Positions 26,851 to 35,330 of a stretch of 46,161 nt of DNA are shown piece by piece. Under the pieces are notes generated by a model. That model was not told the DNA's origin. It ran no database searches and saw only the letters and a program-made list of their open reading frames with translations. The stretch comes from JBJHCA01 sp050485785 (GTDB lineage Bacteria; Bacteroidota; Bacteroidia; Chitinophagales; Saprospiraceae): positions 1-46,161 of the forward strand of contig JBJHCA010000018.1 of NCBI GenBank assembly GCA_050485785.1. The letters are read 5' to 3'. How positions within the stretch are numbered: the first letter of the stretch is position 1; every line of letters begins with the position of its first letter. Position numbers and translations under genes: made by a program.

Positions 26851-27333
26851 ATGCAATATGTTTATTCCGGAGGCATTCAATTAAATCAGATCAATCACAA
26901 AAACTTTTGCGAAGTGGAATTTGAAAAGAGGAAACGCAATCAGGATGCGGTATTTTCAAAAAAAATGAAAGCCGGAAAACGCCGGACGTATTTTTTTGAT
27001 GTAAGGAAAACGAGGGGTGAAGATTTTTATATAACGCTGACGGAGAGTACTCGCCGTCATGAAAATGATGGTTTTGAGCGCCACAAAATACTCATTTACA
27101 AAGAAGACTTCAATCGCTTCCTGAACTTTCTTGAAGATACGGTAGATTATGTAAAAACAAATCTGATGCCTGACTTCGATTATGAGGCCTTTGAGCACAA
27201 GGATGACGATTATGATGATGAGCACTCCGGCCAGGAGAGAAAACCTTATAAGAAACGGTCTCCGGATACACCCAATACCGATGATGAGATCAATTATAAT
27301 GTGGCCACTGACGAGGACGACATGACCTGGTAG
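26851..27333 (+). CDS. DUF3276/PUR-family nucleic-acid-binding protein
   Basis: 160 residues. The core VFSKKMKAGKRRTYFFDVRKTRGEDFYITLTESTRR...HKILIYKEDFNRFLNFLEDTVDYV (about 32-105) is the PUR-alpha-like fold found throughout Bacteroidota and spirochaetes, where homologues (Borrelia BpuR) bind DNA and RNA. The C-terminal 50 residues are acidic, basic and disordered (DDDYDDEHSGQERKPYKKR). The N-terminal 25 residues are longer than I expect for the family. It is probably a single-gene unit from its own promoter. Target nucleic acids are unknown. Confidence 0.88.
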   Translation: MQYVYSGGIQLNQINHKNFCEVEFEKRKRNQDAVFSKKMKAGKRRTYFFDVRKTRGEDFYITLTESTRRHENDGFERHKILIYKEDFNRFLNFLEDTVDYVKTNLMPDFDYEAFEHKDDDYDDEHSGQERKPYKKRSPDTPNTDDEINYNVATDEDDMTW

Positions 27334-27473
27334 GCTTTCAGCCGTTGAAGTACAAACCGGTCAGCACACTGCAGCTGTTCACAGATCGGTAGAGAATTAT
27401 GTAAAATGCTTCTTTCCCGGCTCTGATACTACTACATTGGCACCTTCATTCAAACTCATAACACCGGATCATT

Positions 27474-28676
27474 ATGATAAATCAGCGTCTCGCCAAAAGA
27501 GTTGAAACCCTTGAAGAGTCTGCCACCATCAAAATGGCTCAGCTGGCGCGGTCTCTTCGTGAATCGGGTAAAGCAGTGATCAATCTCAGTCTGGGAGAGC
27601 CCGATTTTGACACACCGGATTTTATCAAACAGGCAGCAGCCAAGGCCCTGGATCAGGGTTACACAAAATATCCGCCGGTGCCGGGGTATCAGGATCTGCG
27701 AGAAGCCATCGCTCAAAAATTCAGGGACCAAAACAGTATTCCCTGCAAACCTTCCCAGGTAGTGGTATCCAATGGTGCTAAACAATGTATTGCCAATGCC
27801 GTAATGGGGCTGATTGACAATGGTGACGAGGTAATTATTTTTACACCTTACTGGGTATCTTATGCCGAAGTGGTCAGGCTGGCCGGAGGTGTTCCTGTAT
27901 TAATTGAAACCGGGTTACAGCAGGATTTCAAAGTAGCCCCCCATCAACTTGCGGAAGCCTTAAACCAGCAAACGCGAATGATCATTTTTTCTTCGCCTTC
28001 CAACCCCACAGGCAGCTATTACAGCCTTGCAGAACTTGAAGAATTTGCAGCCATCGTCCGTTCTTATCCGAATGTGCTGGTACTGAGTGATGAGATTTAC
28101 GAATATATCTACTTCAATGATGACCCGCCGGCCAGTATCGGTTCTTTGCCCGGCATGTCGGAACGCACTATAACCGTCAACGGATTTTCTAAAGGTTACG
28201 CCATGACGGGATGGCGTTTGGGGTACATGACTGCTCCGCAATGGATCAGCGAAATTTGCATTAAAATTCAGGGGCAGTTCACCAGCGGAGCTAATTCTTT
28301 CGGACAGCGGGCTGCACTCGCGGCCATTCAGGCAGGGCCTGAAGCTGTGAAATATTTGCGCAATCTTTTCAAAGAAAGGCGCGATATCGTCATGGAAGGG
28401 CTCGCCGGCGCACCGGGACTCCAATACAATCAACCACCCGGAGCGTTTTACATTTTCTCTTCCATCAGAGAACTCATCGGTAAATCATACCGGGGAGAAA
28501 TCATCAGTGATTCTGCCGTTTTTTGTGAACTGCTTCTGGCTCACCGGCACGTGGCTACAGTGGATGGCGGTGCTTTTGGTGCTGAAGGTCACTTCAGAAT
28601 CTCCTATGCCGCATCAGATGATGACCTGCGCGAAGCCTGTAAGAGAATTGTGGATTTTACCCGGGAAATTTCCTGA
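27474..28676 (+). CDS. PLP-dependent class I aminotransferase (aspartate aminotransferase-like)
   Basis: 400 residues, fold-type I, cytosolic. Motifs: NLSLGEPDFDTP near the N-terminus, YTKYPPVPGYQDLREAIAQKF, the SNGAKQCI cofactor phosphate region, SSPSNPTGSYYS, LSDEIYEYIYF (aspartate pairing with the pyridine nitrogen) and the lysine-bearing NGFSKGYAMTGWRLGY with Lys240 as Schiff-base residue. These place it in the AspB/prephenate-aminotransferase-like subgroup. Aspartate and 2-oxoglutarate are the likely substrates, but specificity cannot be fixed from sequence. Confidence 0.93.
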   Translation: MINQRLAKRVETLEESATIKMAQLARSLRESGKAVINLSLGEPDFDTPDFIKQAAAKALDQGYTKYPPVPGYQDLREAIAQKFRDQNSIPCKPSQVVVSNGAKQCIANAVMGLIDNGDEVIIFTPYWVSYAEVVRLAGGVPVLIETGLQQDFKVAPHQLAEALNQQTRMIIFSSPSNPTGSYYSLAELEEFAAIVRSYPNVLVLSDEIYEYIYFNDDPPASIGSLPGMSERTITVNGFSKGYAMTGWRLGYMTAPQWISEICIKIQGQFTSGANSFGQRAALAAIQAGPEAVKYLRNLFKERRDIVMEGLAGAPGLQYNQPPGAFYIFSSIRELIGKSYRGEIISDSAVFCELLLAHRHVATVDGGAFGAEGHFRISYAASDDDLREACKRIVDFTREIS

Positions 28677-28700
28677 AATTTGGTTTGAAACAGAATATTT

Positions 28701-29201
28701 TCATGCCGGCATGTCTGAAGCTGCAAGTCGCATCCAGTAGCTGGAATTCAGCGATTGTACAAAGCGTTCTTCAAAGTCCTTTTTGGTATACACCATCGCA
28801 TTCACTACCGGAGTATCCACACTGATCTCACCGGAAGTCAAAAGCCCTGACAGTTGGTTTGCTGCCAGTACGCGGGGCTCTTGTTCATCGGCAATACAGC
28901 ACTGCATGCGGTCAAAAAAACTTACGCCCAGTTTTGTTTCCAGCGATCTCACCATAGCCACTGAACTGTCGATACTGCACCCGCTGGGGCCGTGAAGAGT
29001 AGTGTCGGCCATCAGCACCAGAACACTGCCATACTTCAGGCCGCCCCACCCTGAAACGGGTTCACCGTGGCTGTCCCAGTTCATAACAAAAGCATGTACC
29101 ACGTCTGTGGCTTCCTTTTGTTCGGCATCACTGAGTTTCCTGTTGGCTGTATAGATCCACACTTTGGACTCAGGGGGTAAAATTTGGTAAGGTACAAACA
29201 T
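28701..29201 (-). CDS. Bacteroidota small conserved protein (often labelled 'ABC transporter ATPase')
   Basis: 166 residues; a soluble protein starting MFVPYQILPPESKVWIYTANRKLSDAEQ, with a WDSHGEPVSGWGG-like segment, GCSIDSSVAMVRSLE and a C-terminal VYTKKDFEERF...SSYWMRLA. I recognise this as the small family widespread in Bacteroidota that is often misnamed ABC transporter ATPase. It has no Walker A or signature motif, so that name is not supported. It is the third gene of the Fe-S operon, 17 bp after the CCG-domain protein, which suggests a role linked to that redox module. Function unknown. Confidence 0.85.
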   Translation of the reverse strand: MFVPYQILPPESKVWIYTANRKLSDAEQKEATDVVHAFVMNWDSHGEPVSGWGGLKYGSVLVLMADTTLHGPSGCSIDSSVAMVRSLETKLGVSFFDRMQCCIADEQEPRVLAANQLSGLLTSGEISVDTPVVNAMVYTKKDFEERFVQSLNSSYWMRLAASDMPA

Positions 29202-29218
29202 GATATCCGGTATTTGGC

Positions 29219-30001
29219 TTATAAACCCTTTTGCTTCACGATCAGTTCTGAAAGGTCGTAAACCATTACGTCATCCTGCTTATCTTTTTCCTTTAAGCCG
29301 TCCATCAGCATTGTGATACAAAATGGACAATTGGCCACCACTGCACGCTTGCCGGTTGCCAGTATCTCCTCTGTCCGTTCAATATTGATGCGCTTATTTC
29401 CGGGCTCATCCTCCTTATACATCTGCGCACCACCGGCACCGCAACATAGTCCTCTGCTCCTGCTGCGCTCCATTTCATCAATATCAACCTTCAGTTTTTG
29501 CAACACCTCCCGCGGGGCATCATATTCTCCATTAGCCCGGCCCAGATAACAACTGTCGTGGTAGGTTACCTCAATCTTCTCTATACCCTCAGTACTCAAA
29601 CGCTGTTCTGTCACAAGCTGTGCAAGATACTGACTGTGGTGATATACAGTATATCTGCCCCCCAATTCGGGATACTCATTCTTCAGTATGTTGAAACAAT
29701 GCGGACAGGCAGATACAATGGTCTTAACTCCATACATGTTCAGCACTTCAATGTTTTGCTGAGCAAGCATTTGAAACACAAACTCATTGCCGGCACGTCG
29801 GGCAGGATCACCGGTGCACGACTCTTCATTGCCCAATATGGCAAAGGATACCCCGGCATGATGAAGCAACTTGCAAAAAGCCCGGGTCACTTTCTGGGCT
29901 CTCGTGTCAAAACTTCCTGCACAGCCTACCCAAAACAGCACCTCAGGTTCCTTGCCTTCAGCCTGCATTTCAGCCATCGTATATACTTTCAGTCCGCTCA
30001 T
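29219..30001 (-). CDS. CCG-domain (HdrB/GlpC-like) Fe-S oxidoreductase subunit
   Basis: 260 residues with two cysteine-rich CCG-type domains. The first runs about 25-120 (FWVGCAGSFDTRAQ, ESCTGDPARRAGNEF, VSACPHCFNIL). The second runs about 135-240 (YHDSCYLGRANGEYDAPREVL, GLCCGAGGAQMYKED, NCPFCITML). Such domains bind unusual 4Fe-4S clusters in heterodisulfide reductase HdrB, lactate-utilisation LutA and GlpC. Together with the preceding membrane Fe-S protein (19-bp gap) it probably forms a quinone-linked or ferredoxin-linked electron-transfer complex. The donor and acceptor are not known. Confidence 0.9.
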   Translation of the reverse strand: MSGLKVYTMAEMQAEGKEPEVLFWVGCAGSFDTRAQKVTRAFCKLLHHAGVSFAILGNEESCTGDPARRAGNEFVFQMLAQQNIEVLNMYGVKTIVSACPHCFNILKNEYPELGGRYTVYHHSQYLAQLVTEQRLSTEGIEKIEVTYHDSCYLGRANGEYDAPREVLQKLKVDIDEMERSRSRGLCCGAGGAQMYKEDEPGNKRINIERTEEILATGKRAVVANCPFCITMLMDGLKEKDKQDDVMVYDLSELIVKQKGL

Positions 30002-30020
30002 TCAATTTGTATTGTTTTGT

Positions 30021-31502
30021 TTATGCATCTTCATTGCGCCATGCCTCGCGTTCTGTTGTCATTTGCCACGGAGAACCGCCATTTTCAAGTGCCGTAAACA
30101 TGGGCACCCAGTTCTGAGGCCCGGCAGATTGCGTGAGTATCTCGTGTCTCCGCATTTGCAAAATGATATCCAGCGGATCAATCATCACCGGACAGGCCTC
30201 TACACAGGCATTACAGGTAGTACATGCATGAAGTTCTTCCGGAGTGATATAATCAAACAGGCTTTTTCCGTCGTAAAAGTTTTCCTTGTTCAGGGGTATA
30301 ACTTTGTCAGCGGATTCATGGCCTGATGTTGATTCTTGATGGATAGCTCTTTGTTGTGCTTCTTCCCTGATGAATTCCTTGTTCCCGCTGTTAATTTTTC
30401 GTCCTACTTCCTCAGCCCGGTCTCTGACGTCCATCATCACTTTCCGCGGTGATAACTTTTTGCCCGTAATACTGGCCGGACAGGCTGCAGTACAGCGACC
30501 ACACTCAGTGCAGCTGTAAGCATCCAGAATATTCTTCCAGCTAAGTCCGGTAACATCGCCTGCTCCAAACTCAGGTATTTCTTCCCCTGAATCTGCCCCG
30601 GCACCTTCAGGATCCATCATGGCTCTTACTTCTTTTTCCACTTCGGGCATGTTCTTCATTTTGCCCTGCGGATCAAGCTTTGAAAAGTAAGTATTGGGAA
30701 AGGCAAGAGCAATATGCAAATGCTTGGAAACTGCCAGATAATTGAGAAAAACCAGCACCATAAGCAGATGCACCCACCATCCCAGCCTTTCGGTAAAAGC
30801 CAGAGAGCCGTATGTATAAGCATCTGCACCTTCAGGTACGGACGCACTCCACATGCCGGCTACACCGCTCAGAACCGGTTGAAGGGCAGCCAACACGGGC
30901 ATTATAATGTTTGGCCCTACCCAACTGCTGATCAGCAGCGTGCCGGTATCGGGATAATATGCCGGATTCAGCCCCTGTAGCATGGCATCTGCCCCGTTCA
31001 TGGTCATGATGCCGAAAATCAAAATGATCTCAAAAATCAAGATCAGATTGGCATCCAGACGCGGCCAGCCATCCAGCTCTGACTTTACAAACCGAGGAAT
31101 GCGCAACAAGTTTCGACGGTATAAAAACACCACTGTAGCTACCAGAGCAAGTACCGAAAGGAATTCAATAATGTTTATGGCCACTGTGTACAGTATTCCC
31201 AGATAAGGAGCAAATATCCTGTGCACGCCAAACAATCCGTCGGCAATAATCTCGATAAGCTCTACCTGTGTTGCCAGAAATGCTACATAAATAAATAAAT
31301 GCAACACTGCTACCAGAGGATTCTTGAACATCTTTTTCTGACCAAAAGCAATCAACAGCACCCGCTTCCATCGCTCGCCCTTTCGGTCATTGATAGCCTC
31401 ACTCTTTCCAAGCCGAATGTTTTTATAAATGCGGCTAAATGAACGGTATGCCAGGGCAAATGCAACACCGGCAATGATAATAAAGGCAATCTGTTCTATC
31501 AT
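30021..31502 (-). CDS. Membrane-bound 4Fe-4S dicluster oxidoreductase subunit
   Basis: 493 residues. The N-terminal half has about five or six membrane helices (IAFIIIAGVAFALAY; LVAVLHLFIYVAFLATQ; VLALVATVVFLY; ILIFEIILIFGIMTM; LLMVLVFLNYLAVSKHLHI). This resembles the haem-b-binding NarI-like subunit, with histidines suited to haem binding. The C-terminal half has two ferredoxin motifs, CTECGRCTAACPA (near 325) and CTTCNACVEACPV (near 420). It is equivalent to an HdrC/HdrE fusion. It is the first gene of a three-gene operon with the CCG-domain protein. It probably passes electrons between the quinone pool and the soluble partner. Confidence 0.9.
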   Translation of the reverse strand: MIEQIAFIIIAGVAFALAYRSFSRIYKNIRLGKSEAINDRKGERWKRVLLIAFGQKKMFKNPLVAVLHLFIYVAFLATQVELIEIIADGLFGVHRIFAPYLGILYTVAINIIEFLSVLALVATVVFLYRRNLLRIPRFVKSELDGWPRLDANLILIFEIILIFGIMTMNGADAMLQGLNPAYYPDTGTLLISSWVGPNIIMPVLAALQPVLSGVAGMWSASVPEGADAYTYGSLAFTERLGWWVHLLMVLVFLNYLAVSKHLHIALAFPNTYFSKLDPQGKMKNMPEVEKEVRAMMDPEGAGADSGEEIPEFGAGDVTGLSWKNILDAYSCTECGRCTAACPASITGKKLSPRKVMMDVRDRAEEVGRKINSGNKEFIREEAQQRAIHQESTSGHESADKVIPLNKENFYDGKSLFDYITPEELHACTTCNACVEACPVMIDPLDIILQMRRHEILTQSAGPQNWVPMFTALENGGSPWQMTTEREAWRNEDA

Positions 31503-31617
31503 CCGCTACAGAATTTTTGCGATCTACAAGGCCAAACAACTGCGATATTACTATTTTTGAGCCATCTTTGTGCCAAACGAAAAGGTAAAGAAAGTAAATT
31601 TAGAGACGAAAATCACA

Positions 31618-32118
31618 ATGACTAAAAAACAAATTCTCGACACCCGGCAGGCCCAGCAGAAAATCCACCGCATATCTGTGGAGATCATCGAAAATAATTA
31701 TGATGTGGATGAAATCTTTTTGGTTGGGATCAATAACAACGGATATACTTTCGCCAAACTGCTGGCCGACCAGCTTAGTGAGCAGCAATACTTTAAAGTC
31801 AATGTTCACCGTGTTCGGCTCAACCCTGCTGACCCGGCCGCTTCACCCATAGAGCTTGACATCCCTGCTGCCAATCTCCACGGCAAACGCATCATCCTCA
31901 CCGATGATGTCGCCAATACGGGGCGAACCCTGTTTTTCGCGCTCAAACCCTTTCTCGACATCGTACCCGACCGGTTTGAACTGGCCGTTATCGTTGACCG
32001 CAAACACAAATCATTTCCCATCCGTCCCGATTATGTCGGTATCAGTATTGCCACTACCCTGCTCCAGCACATCGACGTTGACCTCACACCGCAAAAGATG
32101 AGTGTAAGTCTTCAGTAG
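31618..32118 (+). CDS. Phosphoribosyltransferase-family protein (PyrR-like)
   Basis: With ATG 31618 it is 166 residues (MTKKQILDTRQAQQKIHRISVEIIENN). The PRPP-binding loop is RIILTDDVANTGRTLFFAL, and the type I PRTase core (VDEIFLVGINNNGYTFAKLLADQL) precedes it. It is most like the PyrR group (uracil phosphoribosyltransferase and, in Firmicutes, pyr attenuator). No pyrimidine genes are adjacent, so a regulatory role is unproven. A GTG at 31570 extends the frame by 16 unlike residues. TATTTTTG at 31552-31559 looks like a promoter element, which favours the ATG start. It is divergent from the Fe-S operon. Confidence 0.82.
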   Translation: MTKKQILDTRQAQQKIHRISVEIIENNYDVDEIFLVGINNNGYTFAKLLADQLSEQQYFKVNVHRVRLNPADPAASPIELDIPAANLHGKRIILTDDVANTGRTLFFALKPFLDIVPDRFELAVIVDRKHKSFPIRPDYVGISIATTLLQHIDVDLTPQKMSVSLQ

Positions 32119-32131
32119 CCTGTCAAGTTGC

Positions 32132-32150
32132 GGGATAATATCCCCGTTTT
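32132..32150 (+). terminator. Terminator after the phosphoribosyltransferase gene
   Basis: GGGATA-A-TATCCC hairpin followed by CG and TTTT, 14 bp after the stop codon. Stem short, T-run only four. Confidence 0.45.
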
Positions 32151-32167
32151 AAGAAAACACTTTCGTT

Positions 32168-35017
32168 TCAATACCCGGTTTCGATACCTTTTAGTATAGC
32201 CGGAACTCCTTCTTCCATCCAGCGGGGCATGGGTTCTCCCATGAGATAATGATCAAAAAACTGTTGTAGCCGGATATTGAAATCAATCCGGTTTTCCAGC
32301 TTGAGCGGCCAGTGAGGTTCATTGTTGTAATTAAGCAGCCATGCCGGTTTTTCAAGTCGCCGTAAGGCAATAAAAAATTCTATCCCCTGATACCAAGGCA
32401 CATGCCCGTCACGGTCATTGTGCATGATCAGTACAGGTGTGGTTACTTTGTCCATGAAAAACAGTGGCGAATTCTCAATATACCGCAGTGGATATTCCCA
32501 AATACTGCCGCCAATCCGGCTTTGGGTCCTTTCATACTGAAACATCCGGCTGAGTCCTGTTTCCCACCTGATGCCCCCGTATGCCGACAGCATATTCACC
32601 ACCGGTGCGCCACTGGCAGCACACCTGAACATACCCGTACGGGTAATAATATGAGCTATTTGGTATCCACCCCAGCTGTGGCCTTGTATTCCAATTCTCT
32701 CCGGGTCTATAAACCCTTCATTGATCAGTGCCGTGGTGCCGGTTACCACCGCATTGTAAGCACTTTCGCCGGGATACCCCACTGTATAGGAAATATCCGG
32801 ATTGAAAATCACATATCCCCGGGATGCATAAAAACTGTAATTAACAGTACTGCGGTGAGGAAACGGGATACGGTGATGATGAAGGGTGTGGGAGCTCCGC
32901 TCATAAAAATTGACGATCAGCGGGTACTGCACTGAAGGATCAAAATCAGCCGGTTTTACCAATAAACCGCGCACCGGCCGGCCGTCTGCACCGGTCCACG
33001 TAAACAGGGATATACTGCCCCACTGATATTCCGATTGCTGCGGATTGGCATCACTCACTTGCCGAACAGTTTGAAAACCGAGGTCGGTATACATCAGATC
33101 AGGAAATCGCTCAAACGATTCTGCAGTAAAAAATAGACGGTCACTGTCCCTGGCTTTCTGTGGCCGCCTGCTGTATGCCATAGCTCCAAACTTAAGGGCG
33201 GTCATCGTCCGCTCATTCGGATTCAATTGCGCATATCCGCTTGACATGGTCTCTTTGGAGGTAACGTGGATCAGCCAGTTCTCTCCCAGGGGAATAAAAT
33301 GCGTGTCAGGGTCAGTGTCAATATACCGGCACACCCACAAACTGTCTCTTTTTCCCGTAAGATTTACTGCATGCTTCGGTGAAGTCGGGTCAATCTTCCA
33401 CATATCATACCGATCGTATATAATTACGTGCGTATCATTCCCGGTCCAGCCGGCCAGGCCATAAGAACCCGGAAAGTCCGGCACATCGTGAAGCTCATTG
33501 AAAAACATCACCTCATCATTTGAAGTCAGACGAATAGTTTCACGACCGGACACGCTCCATGCCTTCCATGCGGAATCCGGCTTTGAGTACCAGTAGAGGT
33601 ACTTGCCTGCCGGCGACCAGCGCACATTACCGGCAACACCCTCGGCCACGGCCACCCGCTCTCCGGTGATGATGTTAACTATACTTACATCCCTGCGTGA
33701 AGGGTAACCATCCCAGGAAGCTTCCCTGATGTAGGATTCATCATTATACAACAACGCCCAGCTTCCATCGCCTTCGGCCGAAGTAGCAAAACCGGGTTTT
33801 TCTTCATCCGAAAGCCTGACGAATACATCTCTGTCAGAATGATACACGGCCCTGAAAGTCCGCTTAAGTTCATCATTTCGCCGCACGTGTTGCTGGGTGT
33901 ACAAAACCGGATCCAGATAATGCCATACTTCTACCTGAACCATTTCATCCGGCAAGGCATCTTCGGGGGGCAAAGCCGGCATAGGTGCAATACCCAGATA
34001 CAAATGCTTTCCCGATCGGGCAAATTCCAGTGAGCCGTGTTCACTGAGCCGGTATTCCTCAAACTGTGACAGAAAGTCATTGGTGTTCAGCATTATTGCC
34101 GTATCACTGCGGAGGTCCCACCAATAAAGTTCAAGTTCCGGCACTTTAGCATCACCGGTGTCCTTCCTAACCATAAAGGCAGCACTTTCACCACGGTCAC
34201 AAATTACCGGCCGGTAATAATCGCGGCCTCCTGAATGAATCAATCTGAGTGTGGCAGTTTTCAGCCCGGCCAGATACATTCCGGCTTCCGTTTCCATTTC
34301 ATCCCCTGTAGTGTGTATAAGACCTCTGGCAGCATCCCGGCTAAATACCAGAGATTTCACAAAAGGTATTTCTGTCGCAGTACTGTCGGTATAATTGAAT
34401 ATGACGAGGTGATGCCCATTCTCATCATTTTGCTCTTTTTCTTTTTTGATATCACTTTGTGGGCTCGCTCCACTCGCACTTATAGTATCTGCACTTGCTG
34501 GAATGGTATCCCCGTTGTTCCCGGTCGCGGAAGGATACCATGCTACAACTCCAGCCCAATACTCAGGCATATCAAACCGGTGAACTCCAGGTACAATGAC
34601 CACTTCCTCATTTTGAGTAAAAAACAACACCAGCGTATCCGGGGGCATATCGGCTCTTTTTACTTTCCGGCGTTCCATGGCGCGCAAAGTATCGCGGGAA
34701 GCTGTTACAATAAAGGCTATCAGTTCGCTGTCCGCACTGATACGGCTGCCTGATGCCCGGTCAAAGCTCAGCGTCCGGCCGGTTTCTGCATTCCAGATAT
34801 TGAGAATGCCATCGCCTAGTTCGGGTTTTAGCTCGTAGGTTATCCACCGGCCATTGGCTGAAATAATCGGGTTCCTGATCTGATTCCACGATACCAGGTC
34901 AACGTGATCCATTACTTTTAAGCCGGAGCTTTGTGCTTTGACCGAGGGGGTTACGAAACCAAAAAAGCCACAGTGTGCCAGCAGGCACACCCACAAAATG
35001 CGATATATCATAATCAT
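32168..35017 (-). CDS. Secreted S9-family prolyl-oligopeptidase-like serine peptidase
   Basis: 949 residues with a signal peptide (about 1-28, LLAHCGFFGFVTPSVKAQ), a long beta-propeller region with repeated WSPAGKYLYW-type blades, and a C-terminal alpha/beta-hydrolase domain (about 690-949). The catalytic triad is visible: Ser781 in GHSWGGYQ, Asp870 in HNDRDGHVP and His902 in NEPHWPLK. Exported S9 peptidases of this phylum act on peptides in the periplasm or outside; no T9SS sorting domain is present, so periplasmic location is likely. It is divergent from the metalloprotease gene at 35331, with a 313-bp shared upstream region. Confidence 0.92.
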   Translation of the reverse strand: MIMIYRILWVCLLAHCGFFGFVTPSVKAQSSGLKVMDHVDLVSWNQIRNPIISANGRWITYELKPELGDGILNIWNAETGRTLSFDRASGSRISADSELIAFIVTASRDTLRAMERRKVKRADMPPDTLVLFFTQNEEVVIVPGVHRFDMPEYWAGVVAWYPSATGNNGDTIPASADTISASGASPQSDIKKEKEQNDENGHHLVIFNYTDSTATEIPFVKSLVFSRDAARGLIHTTGDEMETEAGMYLAGLKTATLRLIHSGGRDYYRPVICDRGESAAFMVRKDTGDAKVPELELYWWDLRSDTAIMLNTNDFLSQFEEYRLSEHGSLEFARSGKHLYLGIAPMPALPPEDALPDEMVQVEVWHYLDPVLYTQQHVRRNDELKRTFRAVYHSDRDVFVRLSDEEKPGFATSAEGDGSWALLYNDESYIREASWDGYPSRRDVSIVNIITGERVAVAEGVAGNVRWSPAGKYLYWYSKPDSAWKAWSVSGRETIRLTSNDEVMFFNELHDVPDFPGSYGLAGWTGNDTHVIIYDRYDMWKIDPTSPKHAVNLTGKRDSLWVCRYIDTDPDTHFIPLGENWLIHVTSKETMSSGYAQLNPNERTMTALKFGAMAYSRRPQKARDSDRLFFTAESFERFPDLMYTDLGFQTVRQVSDANPQQSEYQWGSISLFTWTGADGRPVRGLLVKPADFDPSVQYPLIVNFYERSSHTLHHHRIPFPHRSTVNYSFYASRGYVIFNPDISYTVGYPGESAYNAVVTGTTALINEGFIDPERIGIQGHSWGGYQIAHIITRTGMFRCAASGAPVVNMLSAYGGIRWETGLSRMFQYERTQSRIGGSIWEYPLRYIENSPLFFMDKVTTPVLIMHNDRDGHVPWYQGIEFFIALRRLEKPAWLLNYNNEPHWPLKLENRIDFNIRLQQFFDHYLMGEPMPRWMEEGVPAILKGIETGY

Positions 35018-35222
35018 TCTTTACTCTTCAGTACAAAGGCCAATATCCGAAAAATGCAATAAATCGGGCTGCTCAAAAAAGGGACTTTTGGGCAGAAAAT
35101 GAGGGCTAATATCAAAGCAAAAACTGTGCAAAACTTTCATTGTATTCAAAAAAAATTTTCGGGCAAATGCCCTTTTCTCACTGCAATTGCACGCAATATG
35201 CTGATTTTAGGCATATTATAAG

Positions 35223-35236
35223 ATGACACCTGTCAT
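35223..35236. promoter_or_regulatory. Operator-like palindrome
   Basis: ATGACACCTGTCAT is a perfect inverted repeat. The half-site spacing (TGAC-N4-GTCA) is that of CRP/FNR-superfamily sites. No regulator gene is nearby, so the assignment is tentative. Confidence 0.35.
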
Positions 35237-35269
35237 AAAAAAAAATTGAAAAAATATTTGAAAAGTTTC

Positions 35270-35297
35270 TTGCATATTCAGGAATAAGGTATCTTTG
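35270..35297 (+). promoter_or_regulatory. Bacteroidota-type promoter of the metalloprotease gene
   Basis: TTG at 35270-35272, a 17-bp spacer and TATCTTTG at 35290-35297. The expected transcription start is about 35303, leaving a leader of about 28 nt before the ATG. Confidence 0.7.
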
Positions 35298-35330
35298 CCT
35301 CCAATCCTTTATAAAAAAGGAATATAGAAT

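Larger units (their letters stand above)
35018..35330. other. Divergent regulatory region between two protease genes
   Basis: 313 bp, very A+T-rich. It contains an inverted repeat AATATGC/GCATATT (35195-35217), a perfect palindrome ATGACA-CC-TGTCAT (35223-35236) and the 35270-35297 promoter. The palindromes lie 50-100 bp upstream of that promoter and are candidates for regulator binding. No coding region is seen. Confidence 0.45.

Noticed and set aside
28701..29201. ABC transporter ATPase, the name usual for this family
   Set aside because: There is no Walker A, signature or Walker B motif, and 166 residues is too short for an ABC domain.
35150..35176. GGGCAAATGCCC-TTTTC as a terminator
   Set aside because: It lies between two divergent starts with no upstream gene to terminate; the loop would be only two bases if the stem were fully formed.
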